Assembly (NCBI RefSeq): GCF_022539505.1
Contig: NC_061510.1
Location: forward strand, 394,860,249-394,924,248
Origin: Lolium rigidum
Lineage: Eukaryota; Streptophyta; Magnoliopsida; Poales; Poaceae
Reading direction: 5' to 3'
Length of the DNA: 64,000 nt
Under the pieces are notes generated by a model. The model saw only the letters and a program-made list of their open reading frames with translations. It made no database searches and was not told where the DNA came from. This document shows positions 23,526 through 34,589 of this stretch, in pieces. The translations under genes were made by a program, and so were the position numbers. Numbering within the stretch: position 1 is the stretch's first letter; each line of letters starts with the position of its first letter.

Positions 23526-25955
23526 ATGAGCGGCAGCTGCGGCGCGGGGGCGCCCTTGCCGGCGGCGGGCTTCTGCGGGGAGGGCGTGACGGCGGAGTGG
23601 CTGCGTATCTACGACCGGGTGGAAGCGCAGGTTGATGCGCTCTACGCCGACCGCGCGCGCATGGAGGCGGTCGGGAGCCGGTGGGGGGAAGCATCGCTTC
23701 GCGGGGACAAGAAGAACAAGTTCACAGGTACGAAGAGCGCCGCCAACCCTGCCTTTGTTTCGTGACTCTGACTGTATTTGGGTCGATTTGGGTCAAATGC
23801 GCGGGGATGATCCGATAGTTGGACACCAATTGTGAGGAGCAATCCATGCTTGTACATGGAACCCGGCACGCCATTAAACTGGACAAAAAATGCTGCTGGG
23901 TTGGTGGATGGAATGTTGAGTTAATCAGCCATACCATCCTCCGTTGTGAGGTTGCATGAAAATGTGGGAACACATCGATATACTGTCCCGTGGACTCGTA
24001 ATTGAGCAACATCCTCGAATTTGTAAGCTTAAAAAATGAAGAATTTCCCACTGTTTTATTTCCATCATGTGCTGTCAAGTTTTGGAGCATGAGAAGGAAG
24101 TGACAGTTGTGAACATCTGTTTCAGTCTTTCTCTGCAGCTAGGCTAGAAACATCAAGGACCATCTGCTGTTGTGGGGCTCCTTACAAAGTGCGGCTACCA
24201 GTTTATTGTTTCATTTCTTTCTTTTTTCCACCATCTTGTGCATTTTCGGCCGCTGTAATTTTGTTCCTTTGATAGGTTGACCTTCAAGTTACTTTTGAAT
24301 GCACAAAGTTATATTAACGGTATGTTGACAAGTTCATGGCGCTGTGGTACCATTTTATTTTGCTTTGCGTTGTGTAGATTAATTAGCTATAGGTTTATTA
24401 TGACCGGTCTAGTGCCGATTTTGTTGGGCATTAGCTGCCACAGCGCTATGTTGAAAACTGCCATTTAGTTAATTGACTATTTTTTATCACCGAACCAAAT
24501 GTTATTGCTCCTGAAAAACATTGAGAACTACCCAGTCTGTATGAATTTGTATTGCTACTGATATGCTCCCACTGTGTTCAATGTAGAACTACAAGAATGT
24601 GACTTGGAGGATGTCACAACCGGTGTAAATCTTCTTGCCCTGCAGAACACCGAATTTAAGGTACTTACAGAAACATAAGTTGCATTGCTCAAAAGCAAGC
24701 CGTCCAGCTGTGCATCTCATAGTTCTTAATTACTGTTATTTTTATGTGCTTTATTAATTGATTTATCTTGAAACTGAAGGAAGTTGAAGGTTGTCCAGAG
24801 TATGGTGAAAACACTGCAGATCATGAGCACAGCGTAAGAGATTTGACAACAGAGGTTAGGAAACTGAAGGGAGCTTTTGAGACCCTCATGTTAGAGAAGG
24901 ATAAGGAGGTTTCTGCCTTACACGCCGTACAGGATTTTCTGTGGAACCGGTTGAGGACAATGGACAAAGACAACACCGCTCTCTCTGAGAACAGGAAATT
25001 AGCTGCAACACAAGCTATTGAAGAGCTTCAGAACAATCTAAAGGAACTGCAAATGGCATCCCAAAAGAAGGATTGTGAGATTGCCAGGTTGCAAGGAGAG
25101 GCTGTTGCGGCCGCAAATAAACTGCAGGGAATGCACTACTTGGCCAAGGAGAAAGATAGAAAAATAGAACAACTCCATGGAGAATATGATTCGTTACTTG
25201 CTGGAAAGGATTTTGTGTGGAACAAACTGTGTAAAAAGGAGCAGGAGCTGCGGGGCTACGTCATGCTCCTTAAGGACAAGCAAGTGGAGGCAGCACAAGC
25301 GATCGAGGCAGCAGAGAAGCTTAGACAGAAGTTAAAGGAGCTGGGAGTGGCAGCCGTGAAGATGAAGAACGATGATGAAAATGGCAGGTTGCAGGCAGAA
25401 GCTGGTGATGGCAAAACCATCCAGGCGTCCATCCCTCATCTTGAGCTCCAACACTTATCACGAAGTGGCCGCCTTTTGAGCATATGGGTGACTGACGCCA
25501 TCAGCGTAATGTATGCAGTTAACAGTTCAGATACAATTTACAGTGTCAAGGCGAAGGTATTCGATCAGACGGGCTTACCCCCAGAACAGCAGCAGCTCTA
25601 CTTCGCCGGCAGGCTGCTAGTGGACAGCCGCACCTTGGCCGACTACAACATCGGCCCAGAGAAGTGTACCCTTTATCTGGACCTCCACCTCCCATGGCCT
25701 AGAGATAGGCCGCATATACAGGTTAACACTTCCGGTCCTTTCGGATGCAAGACCATCATCAGCGCAAAGGTTTGTTCTGCTACTACCGTTGACAGTATCG
25801 AGGAGAGGATCCACGATGAGAAGGGCATTCCTCCTGGCAGACAGCACCTCACCTTGGATGGGAATCTGCTGAAGAATGGCCACACCTTTGGGGAGTACAA
25901 CGGGCAGAGTTCGTGTGATATCGCTCTGCAGCTCCGCCTGCCTGGTGGCAAGTGA
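23526..25955 (+). CDS. Coiled-coil protein with two C-terminal ubiquitin-like domains (3 exons)
   Basis: Exons 23526-23727, 24587-24660 and 24780-25955 join in frame across GT-AG introns of 859 and 119 bp to give 483 residues. The ATG at 23526 (AAGCCATGAGC, a good monocot context) is the first in the frame. Residues 1-92 form a short N-terminal region. About 112-300 is a long charged heptad-like coiled coil containing two related FLWN/FVWNKL segments (DFLWNRL and DFVWNKL). A first ubiquitin-like fold spans about 325-395 (VKAKVFDQTGLPPEQQQLYF then LADYNI), and a second about 404-483 (IEERIHDEKGIPPGRQHLTL). The chain ends LRLPGGK, close to but not the LRLRGG of ubiquitin. Ubiquitin-like domains usually recruit proteasomes or ubiquitin-binding partners; the coiled coil suggests oligomerisation. 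The actual role is unknown. The frame is intact and the gene is probably functional. Confidence 0.85.
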
Positions 25956-26489
25956 GATGGATGGATGCATTTGCACCGATGAGTAAGGCTGTTATATGCC
26001 CTTTGTGAAACTGTCAATATAATGTTATGCATGAAGTATTTGTTGGAATTACTCTCTAGTATTAGTACTTAATAGTAGTAAGGTTGGGCCCATGGTGGCT
26101 GATCGAGTCCTCTAAGCCAATTGTTTCGTAACAAACGGTCTTAATCGGGTCTGTTGAGGGTGCAACTAATCCTTTGTTTTTAGTACTTATAGCTAGAACA
26201 CTTGTTTAGTCCTTTGGCAAGTCCTCAGTGTGAATGTGTGATGGGTGTTCATTGCTGAATCTGGTCACTTCGGTATCAAACACATGATGATCTCAGTGGA
26301 GTCAAAGCGTTGTGGATGCTGTTGTTCCATGCCCTGTGTTATGTTTCTTTGTATCTCTCCCAGCCTCAACCCGAGGCTAATTTCTTCATGGATAAAACTG
26401 AAGCCTGAAATGTCTGTGGATTATATTGTGGCCTAAATTTACTTTGGACCTGTGTTATGTTTCTTTGTATTTCTCCCAGCCTCAATTGG
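25956..26489. other. 3' UTR and flank of the ubiquitin-like gene
   Basis: An AATATAATG motif at about 26015 could act as a polyadenylation signal. A 37-bp direct repeat (CCTGTGTTATGTTTCTTTGT...) occurs at 26333-26369 and 26449-26485 with one mismatch. No gene was recognised. Confidence 0.5.
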
Positions 26490-27602
26490 CTTTATTTACG
26501 GGGTGAAAAAATAATTACCAGAGAGTGGGGCAAAAACCCCACAGTATTTTATTAAAACTCCACCCCTTCACAAAAGTTCAAAGATATGTACAACAACAAG
26601 AAGAAAGAAAGAAGAAAGATTGCAACAGATTTTCAATCCAAGATTTGAAAATTTTAGTATGCTTGTCCTCGACCTAAAAGATCGTCGGCACATGCAAGGT
26701 GGCCTCATGAATGAATCTGCGCCAAGATCTAAAAGATGGTCTGACATTCTGAACGATAGCCTCATTCTTTTGCTTCCAAATGTGCCAACAAACAAGGATG
26801 ATCACTTAAGTAAAAAAAGGTTTTAGCAAATGCAGACCTTGCACTGATGAACATCTACTCAATATTATTCTCTTGTGTCCAGTCAATCTGCAAATATGTC
26901 CAAATTCTTCTGCGGAAATTACACCCAAAGAAGAGATGAATCCAATCTTCGGTGATCTGAACAGGGCATAGAACACAAGTATATAAATTTGTAACATTCT
27001 AGTTGCAACCCCTGAGCATATCTCTAGCGTTCAATCTGTCACAAACAAGCAACCAGGCAAAAACTTTAGTTCTCAACAACACTTTGCTTTTCCATATCCT
27101 TGAGTAAATTTTGCTGGTCGTAATATGATTGAAGCAATGCTTCTAGAACAAATTAGCAGTGCAGATGCCATCCTTCCATGCCAAAAATCCTCCATTGATA
27201 GATCCAAATTGACCGAGGCTAGGAATGTTTGCATTCTATTGTACTCATCATAAGCTTGCTGAGAGAGGCAAGATAGAAGAGTGTAGCTCTGTCCTCACAA
27301 AGAACTACGTCCTTTACGGATAACAAAGTGTTTAGTGCAAAAGAATGCAGCCTTGGAAACTCCTTAATTAGCTGTTAAAATCCTATTCCATGTGTCATTC
27401 CAAAAAAAAAATGTATCTCGCCTATGGACAATGTTTTGCCAAGCAGAGAAGAGATTGATCATAGATCCTCTTGAATTTGATTTGATTCCGGTTTGTGCAA
27501 GCATGCGAGCCAACGAAAATGTATCTCTGTTCTCTGCTCCTCGGCTTTTAAAAATCTTGACCGTGAGCGATGGTGTCGCAGCTGACAATGCCGGCGCACA
27601 TG
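26490..27602 (-). pseudogene. Decayed L1-type LINE, C-terminal part
   Basis: On the minus strand several frames together show the tail of a plant LINE polyprotein: FFFWNDTWNRIL, then SFALNTLLSVKDV, then LSQQAYDEYNRMQTFLAS. A zinc-binding reverse-transcriptase-associated segment follows at about 26860-27060 (CDRLNARDMLRGCN in one phase, VLCPVQITEDWIHLFFGC with its C and H/C spacing, then RRRIW). The 3' end lies near 26500-26560 with TTTAATAAAATACTG before it. Stops and frame changes are frequent, so it is long dead. The 5' part is missing, and the copia element at 27608 sits just beyond. LINEs copy themselves by nicking DNA and priming reverse transcription on it. Confidence 0.7.
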
Positions 27603-27607
27603 GTCGC

Positions 27608-27955
27608 TGTTGGAATAAACCCTGCATCTAGCTGTTAGGTGTTTTCTCTTTCAGTTTCGTCAGTTAGACACTTAGCCCTTTTTTCCTTCAGGTTTTTCTG
27701 TAAACGGATTGATCCCGTGCATAGGCGGTTTGATCCTAGTTTGTAGCTCATCGTGGACCAGTCTGGACGTGGGATGGCACGACCTGGTAAATGGGCTTGG
27801 TCACCACGATCGCTCCGTTGCGAGCTGAATAAAAGGAGAAGAAGAAACAGAAAAGCGGTCAGTTGAACCCGCACCAAAATTCTCAGCGTTCTCTCTCTGT
27901 GATTATCCCCCATTGCTTTTCATCTTGAGCTTGCGAGTGAGATTGAGAGGCAACA
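27608..27955 (+). repeat. Copia 5' LTR
   Basis: 348 bp, TG...CA. A TATA-like GAATAAAAGG at about 27827 is a likely promoter element. It ends two bases before the PBS. Confidence 0.95.
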
Positions 27956-27957
27956 CG

Positions 27958-27970
27958 TGGTATCAGAGCC
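27958..27970 (+). other. Copia PBS (initiator tRNA-Met type)
   Basis: TGGTATCAGAGCC matches the primer site typical of plant copia elements and directly precedes the gag ATG. Confidence 0.9.
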
Positions 27971-29095
27971 ATGTCGAAGGCACCTGGGAAGGAGAAGGCG
28001 GACAGCACGCAGGCTGCCGCAGCGGCAGGCGAAGAGTCGCCGCCCAAGCAGACCTCGGTGTCCCCTGTTCGCCAGCATGGCCGCAGCCTTGTGAGGCGCG
28101 GCGGCGGCGAGATGGTGATCCGTGAGCGCGTCGTGAGGGAGAGCACAGGCTCTGCACAATACCCGACCCTCACGCGGTCCAACTACGCGGAGTGGGCAAC
28201 TGTGATGCGCATCCAGTTGCAGGCGGCGCATCTGTGGGATGCGATCGAGCTCGGCCCGGACGAGGGGAGCGACGATCGATCCGCACTCGCCGCACTTCTC
28301 CGCGCCGTCCCACCGGAGTTGGTGCGAACTCTGGCGGCGAAGGACATCGCCCAAGCGGCGTGGGAGACACTCAAGACCATGCGTCTGGGGTGCGAACGGA
28401 TCCGCGAGGCCAAGGCGCAAAATCGGCACCGCGAGTACGAGAACCTCGTTCCGCTCCGGTGAGTCGATCGAGGACTTCTCCATCCGCCTCACGAACATCC
28501 TCAGCGACCTCGAGCTCCTCGGAGATCCTGTGGACAAGTACAAGGCGGTGCTGAAGTTCCTGCGCATCGTTCCTCGTAAGTACAGACCAATGGTCATGGC
28601 TATCGAACAAACTGTTAACTGAAACAGCTGTCGATCGAGGACCTCTGCGGACGCCTCATGATCGCTGAGGAAGGCTACGACCTCGACGACGCCGTGGGCG
28701 GCGTCAATAAGCTTCTCCTCACCGAGGAGGAATGGGAGGCGCGGCGGAAGCAGCCGCGCTCCAGCGGCAATGGCACGTCCGGGAGCGGCGCGCCCACCGC
28801 AAAGGGACCGCCACGACCTGACAGGGGCGGCGGCAAGCAGAAAGTGAACGGCGGGCGTGGCGCGGATGAGACCGATCGTGAGCGCTGTAGGTACTGCGGT
28901 AAAAAGGGCCATTGGGCCCGAGATTGCCGTAAGAAGAAGCGGGATGAGGAAGGCCGCGCGAACCTCGCGCAGGCAGACGCCGGTGCCGATGATGACCCAC
29001 ACATGCTCATCGCGCGCGTATGTGAGGTCACCGCACCTGTCACGACGGTTACGTCCACGTCGAGCTCATGGAGGAACGGGCCGAGGCGCACCTGA
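27971..29095 (+). pseudogene. Copia gag, with frame changes
   Basis: The ATG at 27971 starts gag (YPTLTRSNYAEWATVMRIQL, then LAAKDIAQAAWETLK). The frame changes at 28444-28447 (CTCG) into ESIEDFSIRLTNILSDLELL, then again at about 28617 (AACTGA creates a stop) into LSIEDLCGRLMIAEEGYDL. A CX2CX4HX4C zinc knuckle, CRYCGKKGHWARDC, follows at about 28890-28931. This is the UBN2/gag plus zinc-knuckle layout of copia. Both internal breaks sit at CTG sites and may be sequencing errors. The protein would coat and package the element RNA. Confidence 0.85.
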
Positions 29096-31410
29096 ACCGT
29101 GTCGACGGCGACCATGACTCGCTCTGGTTCCTTGACACGGGCGCCAGCAACCACATGAGCGGCATCGAGGACTGCTTCACCAACCTGGATCGGCGCATCA
29201 GCGGCACGGTGAAGTTTGGAGACAACTCCGTTGTCGACATCCACGGGCGCGGCCAAGTGATCTTCCTCGACCAAGATGGTGGCCACCGCGTCCTCAACGG
29301 GGTCTACTTCATCCCACGCCTCAAGAGCTCCATCATCAGCGTCGGGCAGCTGGACGAGCACGGATGCGAGTCCAGGATCAAGGGCGGCTTCTTCGTCCTC
29401 AGCGATCGCAGACAGCGCGTCATCGCCAAGGTCAAGCGCGCCAGCAATCGCCTGTACCCGTACGAGCTGAGGCTGGCGCGGCCGGTGTGTCTTGCCGCAC
29501 GGTGCGCCTCAGACGACGCATGGCGTTGGCACGCCAGATATGGGCACCTGAACTTCCAGGCGTTGCGGAAGTTGGGTGCAGCGCAGATGGTCACCGGCCT
29601 GCCCCTCGTCGATCACGTCGACCAACTGTGTGACGGTTGCCCGCTTGGCAAGCAGCGCCGCCACCCATTCCCGGCGGAGGCCAAGTACTGCGCAACTAGC
29701 ATCCTCGACCTGGTTCACGGAGACCTATGCGGACCGATATCGCCGGCGACCCCGGGAGGGCGCCGCTACTTTCTCCTCCTCGTCGACGACATGTCGCGGT
29801 ACATGTGGATTAGCTGCTACGCTCCAAAGGACGAGGCGGCAGAGGATATCGTACGCTTCCAAGCACGGGTCGAGGTGGAGACTGGGCGCAAGCTCCGTGC
29901 CCTCCGCACAGACCGCGGAGGGGAGTTCACCTCCGTTGAGTTCGGCGATTACTGTGCCGAGCGCGGCGTGCAGCGGCAGCTCACCGCCCCATACTCTCCG
30001 CAACAGAACGGGGTGGTGGAGCGCCGGAACCAGACCGTGGTGGCGATGGCGAGGAGCATGATGAAGAGCGCATGTATGCAAGGTCGGTTTTGGGGGGAGG
30101 CTGTCACCACAGCTGTCTTCATCCTGAACAGGGCTCCAACGCGCGCCGTCGCGGGAAAAACCCCGTACGAGGCGTGGCATGGCAAGAAGCCGCCAGTTCA
30201 CTTCTTCCGAACCTTCGGCTGCCTCGCGCATGTGAAGATCGTCAAGCCAAACCAGCGCAAGCTCGACGATCGCTCCAGGCCGATGGTGTTCATCAGCTAC
30301 GAGGAGAACGGCGTCAACTACCTTGTCTACGACCCTGTCGACAGGCGTGCTCACGTCACGCGCGACATCGTGTTCGACGAGGGCATGGTATGGAACTGGG
30401 AGGAGGCGGCTGCTGCTGCGGCCGGATCGGACGAGGAGAGCTTCACCGTGGAGTACTTCGCTACTCCGGTCACCGCCGCCCACGCACGCACGTCCACCAC
30501 TCCTTCGCCAACGATGCCAGAACCTGCTGCACAAGAGTCTGCAGCACCGTCAGCAGCTGGAGCAGCTGCATCGCCTGTCACAGGGGAGGTGGAGTTCGCT
30601 ACGCCACCAAGCGAGGTCGACCCTGACCTCTTCGACGTCAACGACGAGGCAGGCGCGACTCACCGTTACCGTCGAATGACGGACCTGCTCGACCCTGAAG
30701 AGGCAGACGCCACACACAAGCAGCACCTCTTCCTCACCTCCTCTGAAGAACCTGCAAACGTGGGTGAGGCAGAGCGTGAACTGTGCTGGCGTGCGGCGAT
30801 GCTCGAGGAAATGACCTCCATCGAGGACAACGAGACGTGGGAACTCGCAGATCTCCCTCGCGGCCACAAAGCCATCGGGCTGAAGTGGGTCTTCAAGGTG
30901 AAGCGGGACGAGCATGGCGCCATTGTCAAGCACAAGGCGCGCATCGTGGCGAAGGGCTACGTGCAGAAGCCAGGAATCGACTTCGAGAAGGTGTTCGCGC
31001 CTGTCGCTCGTGTCGAGTCAGTGCGGCTTCTGCTCGCTCTCGCCGCTCAGGAAGGATGGGCCGTTCATCACATGGACGTCAAATCCGCCTTTCTGAACGG
31101 AGAGCTGGAGGAGGAGGTGTATGCAGCCCAGCCACCGGGATTCGTCATCACCGGGAAGGAGTCCAAGGTGCTGCGCCTCCGCAAGGCGCTGTATGGTCTG
31201 CGCCAAGCCCCGCGCGCCTGGAACGCCAAGTTGGACTCGACCATGTCAGGGCTCTGGTTCAAGCGGAGTAGCTCGGAGCATGCAGTGTACGTCCGTGGCA
31301 AGCTCCTCGTCGGTGTGTACGTCGACGATCTCGTGGTTACTGGCTCCATCGACGACGACATCAAGCACTTCAAGGAGGAGATGAAGGGCACCTTCCGCAT
31401 GAGCGATCTG
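29068..31410 (+). CDS. Copia pol: protease, integrase, reverse transcriptase (5' part)
   Basis: The frame is continuous for over 780 codons. The protease active site is DTGAS (WFLDTGASNHMSG), residues 20-32. The integrase has an HHCC zinc region (WHARYGHLN then CDGCPLGKQ) and the DDE catalytic core with DLCGP, TDRGGEF and QNGVVERRN. The reverse transcriptase has KARIVAKGY, DVKSAFLNG, ALYGLRQAPRAW and the catalytic YVDDLVV. It cuts the polyprotein, inserts the cDNA and copies the RNA. The frame breaks at about 31412 in the RT thumb region, where one C appears to be missing from GGCTGCTC. A gag-pol frame change also lies near 29040-29068, upstream of the first ATG in this frame. Confidence 0.9.
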
Positions 31411-32270
31411 GGCTGCTCAGCTACTACCTGGGCATCGAGGTGCGCCAGGGAAGCAGCGGCACCACGATCGCACAAGGAGCGTATGCCTCGTCGATCCTGG
31501 AGAAGGCCGGCATGAAGGGTTGCAATTCCTGTCATGTGCCGATGGAAGCCAGACTGAAGCTGAGCAAAGCGAGCATGGCGCCGCCCGTCGACGCCACGTT
31601 CTACCGCAGTATCGTGGGAAGCTTGCGGTACCTTGTGCACACGCGCCCTGACATCGCTTACGCCGTGGGCTACGTGAGCAGGTTCATGGAGCAGCCCACG
31701 GAGGAACACTGGAACGCCGTCAAGCACATCCTCCGTTACATCGCAGGCACTCTCGATCACGGATGCTTTCTCAGGCTGGGAGCTGGTGAGCGGCCTGGAC
31801 TCAACGGATTCAGCGACAGCGACATGGCTGGAGACGTCGATTCACGGAAGAGCACGAGCGAGGTAATCTTCTTCCTCGGCGACAGCCCTGTCAGCTGGCA
31901 GTCCCAGAAGCAGAAGGTGGTGGCCCTCTCTTCCTGCGAAGCGGAGTACATCGCAGCCACTACTGCAGCATGCCAGGGCGTGTGGCTGGCACGGCTGCTC
32001 GGCGATCTTGTTGGAGAAGGGACGAAGACGGCGGTGCTAAAGGTGGACAACAAGTCTGCCATATCGCTCATGAAGAACCCCGTGGACCACGACAGGAGCA
32101 AACATATCGACCTCCGCTTCCACTTCATTCGCGAGTGCGTGGAGGACAAGAAGATCCATGTCGAGTTCACCAGTTCGGAGACGCAACTCGCCGATATTCT
32201 GACAAAGTCTCTTGGCCGAGTCAAATTCCAGGAGATGCGCAGCAAAATCGGTGTCGTCAAGATTGCATAG
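31411..32270 (+). CDS. Copia pol continuation: RT C-terminus and RNase H
   Basis: This is the second pol frame. It includes YRSIVGSLRYLVHTRPDIAYAV, the RNase H segment with GFSDSDMAGD and ALSSCEAEYIAATTAA (catalytic D and E residues), and an HIDLRFHFIRE helix. It ends IGVVKIA just before the purine tract and 3' LTR. RNase H removes the RNA strand during cDNA synthesis. It is separated from the rest of pol only by the one-base break at about 31412. Confidence 0.9.
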
Positions 32271-32293
32271 GGATGCAAGGATTAGGGGGAGTT

Positions 32294-32639
32294 TGTTGGA
32301 ATAAACCCTGCATCTAGCTGTTAGGTGTTTTCTCTTTCAGTTTCGTCAGTTAGACACTTAGCCGTTTTTTCCTTCAGGTTTTTCTGTAAACGGATTGATC
32401 CCGTGCATAGGCGGTTTGATCCTAGTTTGTAGCTCATCGTGGACCAGTTCCTGGACGTGGGATGGCACGACCTGGTAAGTGGGCTTGGTCACCACGATCG
32501 TTCCGTTGCGAGCTGAATAAAAGGAGAAGAAGAAACAGAAAAGGTCAGTTGAACCCGCACCAAAATTCTCAGCGTTCTCTCTGTGATTATCCCCCATTGC
32601 TTTTCATCTTGGGCTTGCGAGTGAGATTGAGAGGCAACA
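32294..32639 (+). repeat. Copia 3' LTR
   Basis: 346 bp, nearly identical to 27608-27955. Differences include AGTCTGGAC against AGTTCCTGGAC and AAAGCGGTC against AAAGGTC. Confidence 0.95.
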
Positions 32640-32709
32640 GTCGCCACCGGTGATGAACGGGAAAGAATGCGCGTGCGGGCAGGCCCAACGGAAGCAACGG
32701 TCTGGCAGG

Positions 32710-33140
32710 AGTGCGGCGATCTGCGTAAGCCTAACCAGTAGCTGGAAACATTGGCCCAAGTTTAGTCTAATCCACACTTGATCGTCTCTGGCTCTCTGCA
32801 ACTGCTGAAGCACGGGGCTGCTAGTTAAATCAACAGGGCCATCGTGTCATTACATGCGAGCCCCACGAAGAGCGCCGGGGACTAGTTGTACTAAGCATGA
32901 GAAACTGATTGTTCTTTGTCAGGGGAGATTGAGCTGGGCAGCAACGGTTGTGTCCACCTGGCTTAGCCTATTATATTAGCAGTGCTGATTGCCATGAGTG
33001 TGCACGAGATATCTCAGCAACTTAACTGCCAAAATTCTGGTTGTGATCTCTATCCGGAATAAACATCGTAAATCTGAGCTAATGTCATGTGTGTAAACTA
33101 TGTCTTCTATACGTAGATGGCCAGAAAAGGAGAGAAAACG
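32710..33140. repeat. Duplicated non-coding segment, copy B
   Basis: It matches 5995-6480 on the same strand (GGCGATCTGC, AGCTGGAA, CTAATCCACACTTGAT, TGCGAGCCCCACGAAG, GTCCACCTGGCTTA, ATGTCATGTGTGTA). Copy B lacks the 18-bp insertion seen in copy A. The segment begins about 65 bp after the copia TSD. No gene is recognised here. Confidence 0.65.
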
Positions 33141-33169
33141 TTGCTTCCTGTCACAATGAATATCATTTT

Positions 33170-33690
33170 AGGATATGGGACTCCTCAATATGGCAAAATT
33201 AATAATGCCTTCAAAGTTTGAGGAAATATATACAAAGAGATTAATGGCCAAGGTGGAATCATGTCAATATCCAAAGCCATATTATGTATCATGAGATAGA
33301 AAAGTATTCTTTTGTTTGGTGTGTACGAGGAACGAATGTGGAGGATTAAGGATACCCAAGATTAGAGATCTTAATATTGCCTTGCCGAGATCTGGTAGCA
33401 GATTGTTCAGCACAGATATGAATATATGATAAACGAATTACCCTTCTGGAGGAAGTGGAAGGAGATGCGCATTTTGGTTATCGGTGGGGTAGATTTTTTT
33501 TCGATGACCATATATGCTTCACCCTTCGTTTGGATGTTTGCTTTGAACCTAGATATTGGACATTCGGGAGGAGTCAGGCCCGAGTACCATGATTCCAGCT
33601 GTTTGGCGGGTCTACGTATTGAAGCAGAGTACTGAAGCTCGATATCTAGGTGCAGGTCTCAATGGCAAAAAAAAAAAAGAAGCCTTGATG
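33170..33690 (+). pseudogene. LINE reverse-transcriptase scrap
   Basis: In changing frames the plus strand reads VCTRNECGGLRIPKIRDLNIAL, the LINE motif VCxPKxxGGLGIxDLxxxNxAL, followed by a region like EEVEGDAHFGYRWGRFF. An A-run at 33668-33678 precedes the PIF element. Stops interrupt every frame. I recognise the motif from plant L1 elements, but the extent is uncertain. Confidence 0.45.
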
Positions 33691-33971
33691 TCGAGGGGTT
33701 AGGGCATCTCCAACGGGACAATGGAACGGACGAAAAATGCATCTGGGACCAGGCCTAGCAGCCCGACGTATAGTGTCCGGGCTGTCCGCGGAGATGCAAA
33801 CCTGGCCTAAATATGCATCGAGTTTGCGTCTCGACGGAAGCGCCGACTGACCACCGAAACTCACGTAGGACCCACGCGTCAATGGTAGGGACGCCGCTAA
33901 CATTCCCGCTAGTGGCTATTCCCAGCGCGAAAAATCAAAGTAGACTGGCGCCAACAGTCTAGGCCATAGTG

Positions 33972-34589
33972 ATGGACGTCCTCGTCGCCGCAGCCACCAT
34001 GGATTCCGAGGGAACCCTCGCAGCCGCCGCCCCGGACTCCCCCATAGCCACCACCATAGCCCCAACGAAGGCCGCATCTCTTGCTGAATCAAAGTGTGCC
34101 ACCACCGGCGACTAGGAAGCTAAGTCGAAGGCAGCAAAGAAGGTGTTGTCCAAGGAGGAGAAAGGCGTCGAGGCCGCGAAGCGTTGTGGCCGGCGCAAGA
34201 ATCTGAAGGAGAGTAATGCAGCGGCCGCTGCCGCCCAGCACGTGGAGGTCGCTGCCCACATCGCGTGGCAGATGCAGCTGAAAGCCGGCGCGCACGTAGG
34301 CCTCCATCCGAGCCTAGCGGAGGCCATGCTCCTCATCAAGCAAGAGAGGATCGTCGGCGTCGCTCCCCCGGCCTCGTCGGTGAGCTCGGTAAGTTCCCAG
34401 CTGCGTCCTGGAACGCCTGCACCCTCGCAGGTCCACACGGCGTCGCGGTTCTCCTCCGGCACCGCGCCGGTGCACTTCAACGGGGCGCCGGTTCCCGACC
34501 TAAACCGGACGCCGAGGAGCGGTGACTCGTGCCCGGGCGCGACACAGAAGACGTATGGTGGTCCCGGAGGAGAGCATGCCGGTGCCCCG
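33972..34589 (+). pseudogene. PIF ORF1-like Myb/SANT-associated gene, 5' part
   Basis: The ATG at 33972 opens a frame (MDVLVAAATMDSEG) that meets a nonsense TAG at 34113-34115 and then stays open to the E1 insertion point. The second part is Lys/Ala-rich (KEEKGVEAAKRCGRRKN), then PVHFNGAPVPDLNRTP and GDSCPGATQK, features I associate with the large Triticeae family of NAM-associated/Myb-like proteins tied to PIF elements. A one-base frame change near 34555 is needed to run on into the part beyond E1. Three kinds of lesion (nonsense, frameshift, 28.6-kb insertion) make it non-functional. Confidence 0.65.

Larger units (their letters stand above)
27608..32639 (+). mobile_element. Ty1/copia retrotransposon with TSD GTCGC
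   Basis: The 5.0-kb element has LTRs at 27608-27955 and 32294-32639 (TGTTGGAATAAACC start, GAGGCAACA end) and perfect 5-bp TSDs GTCGC at 27603-27607 and 32640-32644. The PBS is TGGTATCAGAGCC (27958-27970, initiator tRNA-Met type), and a purine-rich tract (ATTAGGGGGAG) precedes the 3' LTR. The coding order is gag, protease, integrase, RT, RNase H, as in copia. By eye the two LTRs differ by about four substitutions and four indels, indicating a recent insertion. Flanks rejoin as a GC-rich sequence, CATGGTCGCCACCGG. Confidence 0.95.

Noticed and set aside
31068..31760. Minus-strand frames across the copia pol gene
   Set aside because: Shadows of the pol frames, which contain the catalytic motifs on the plus strand.
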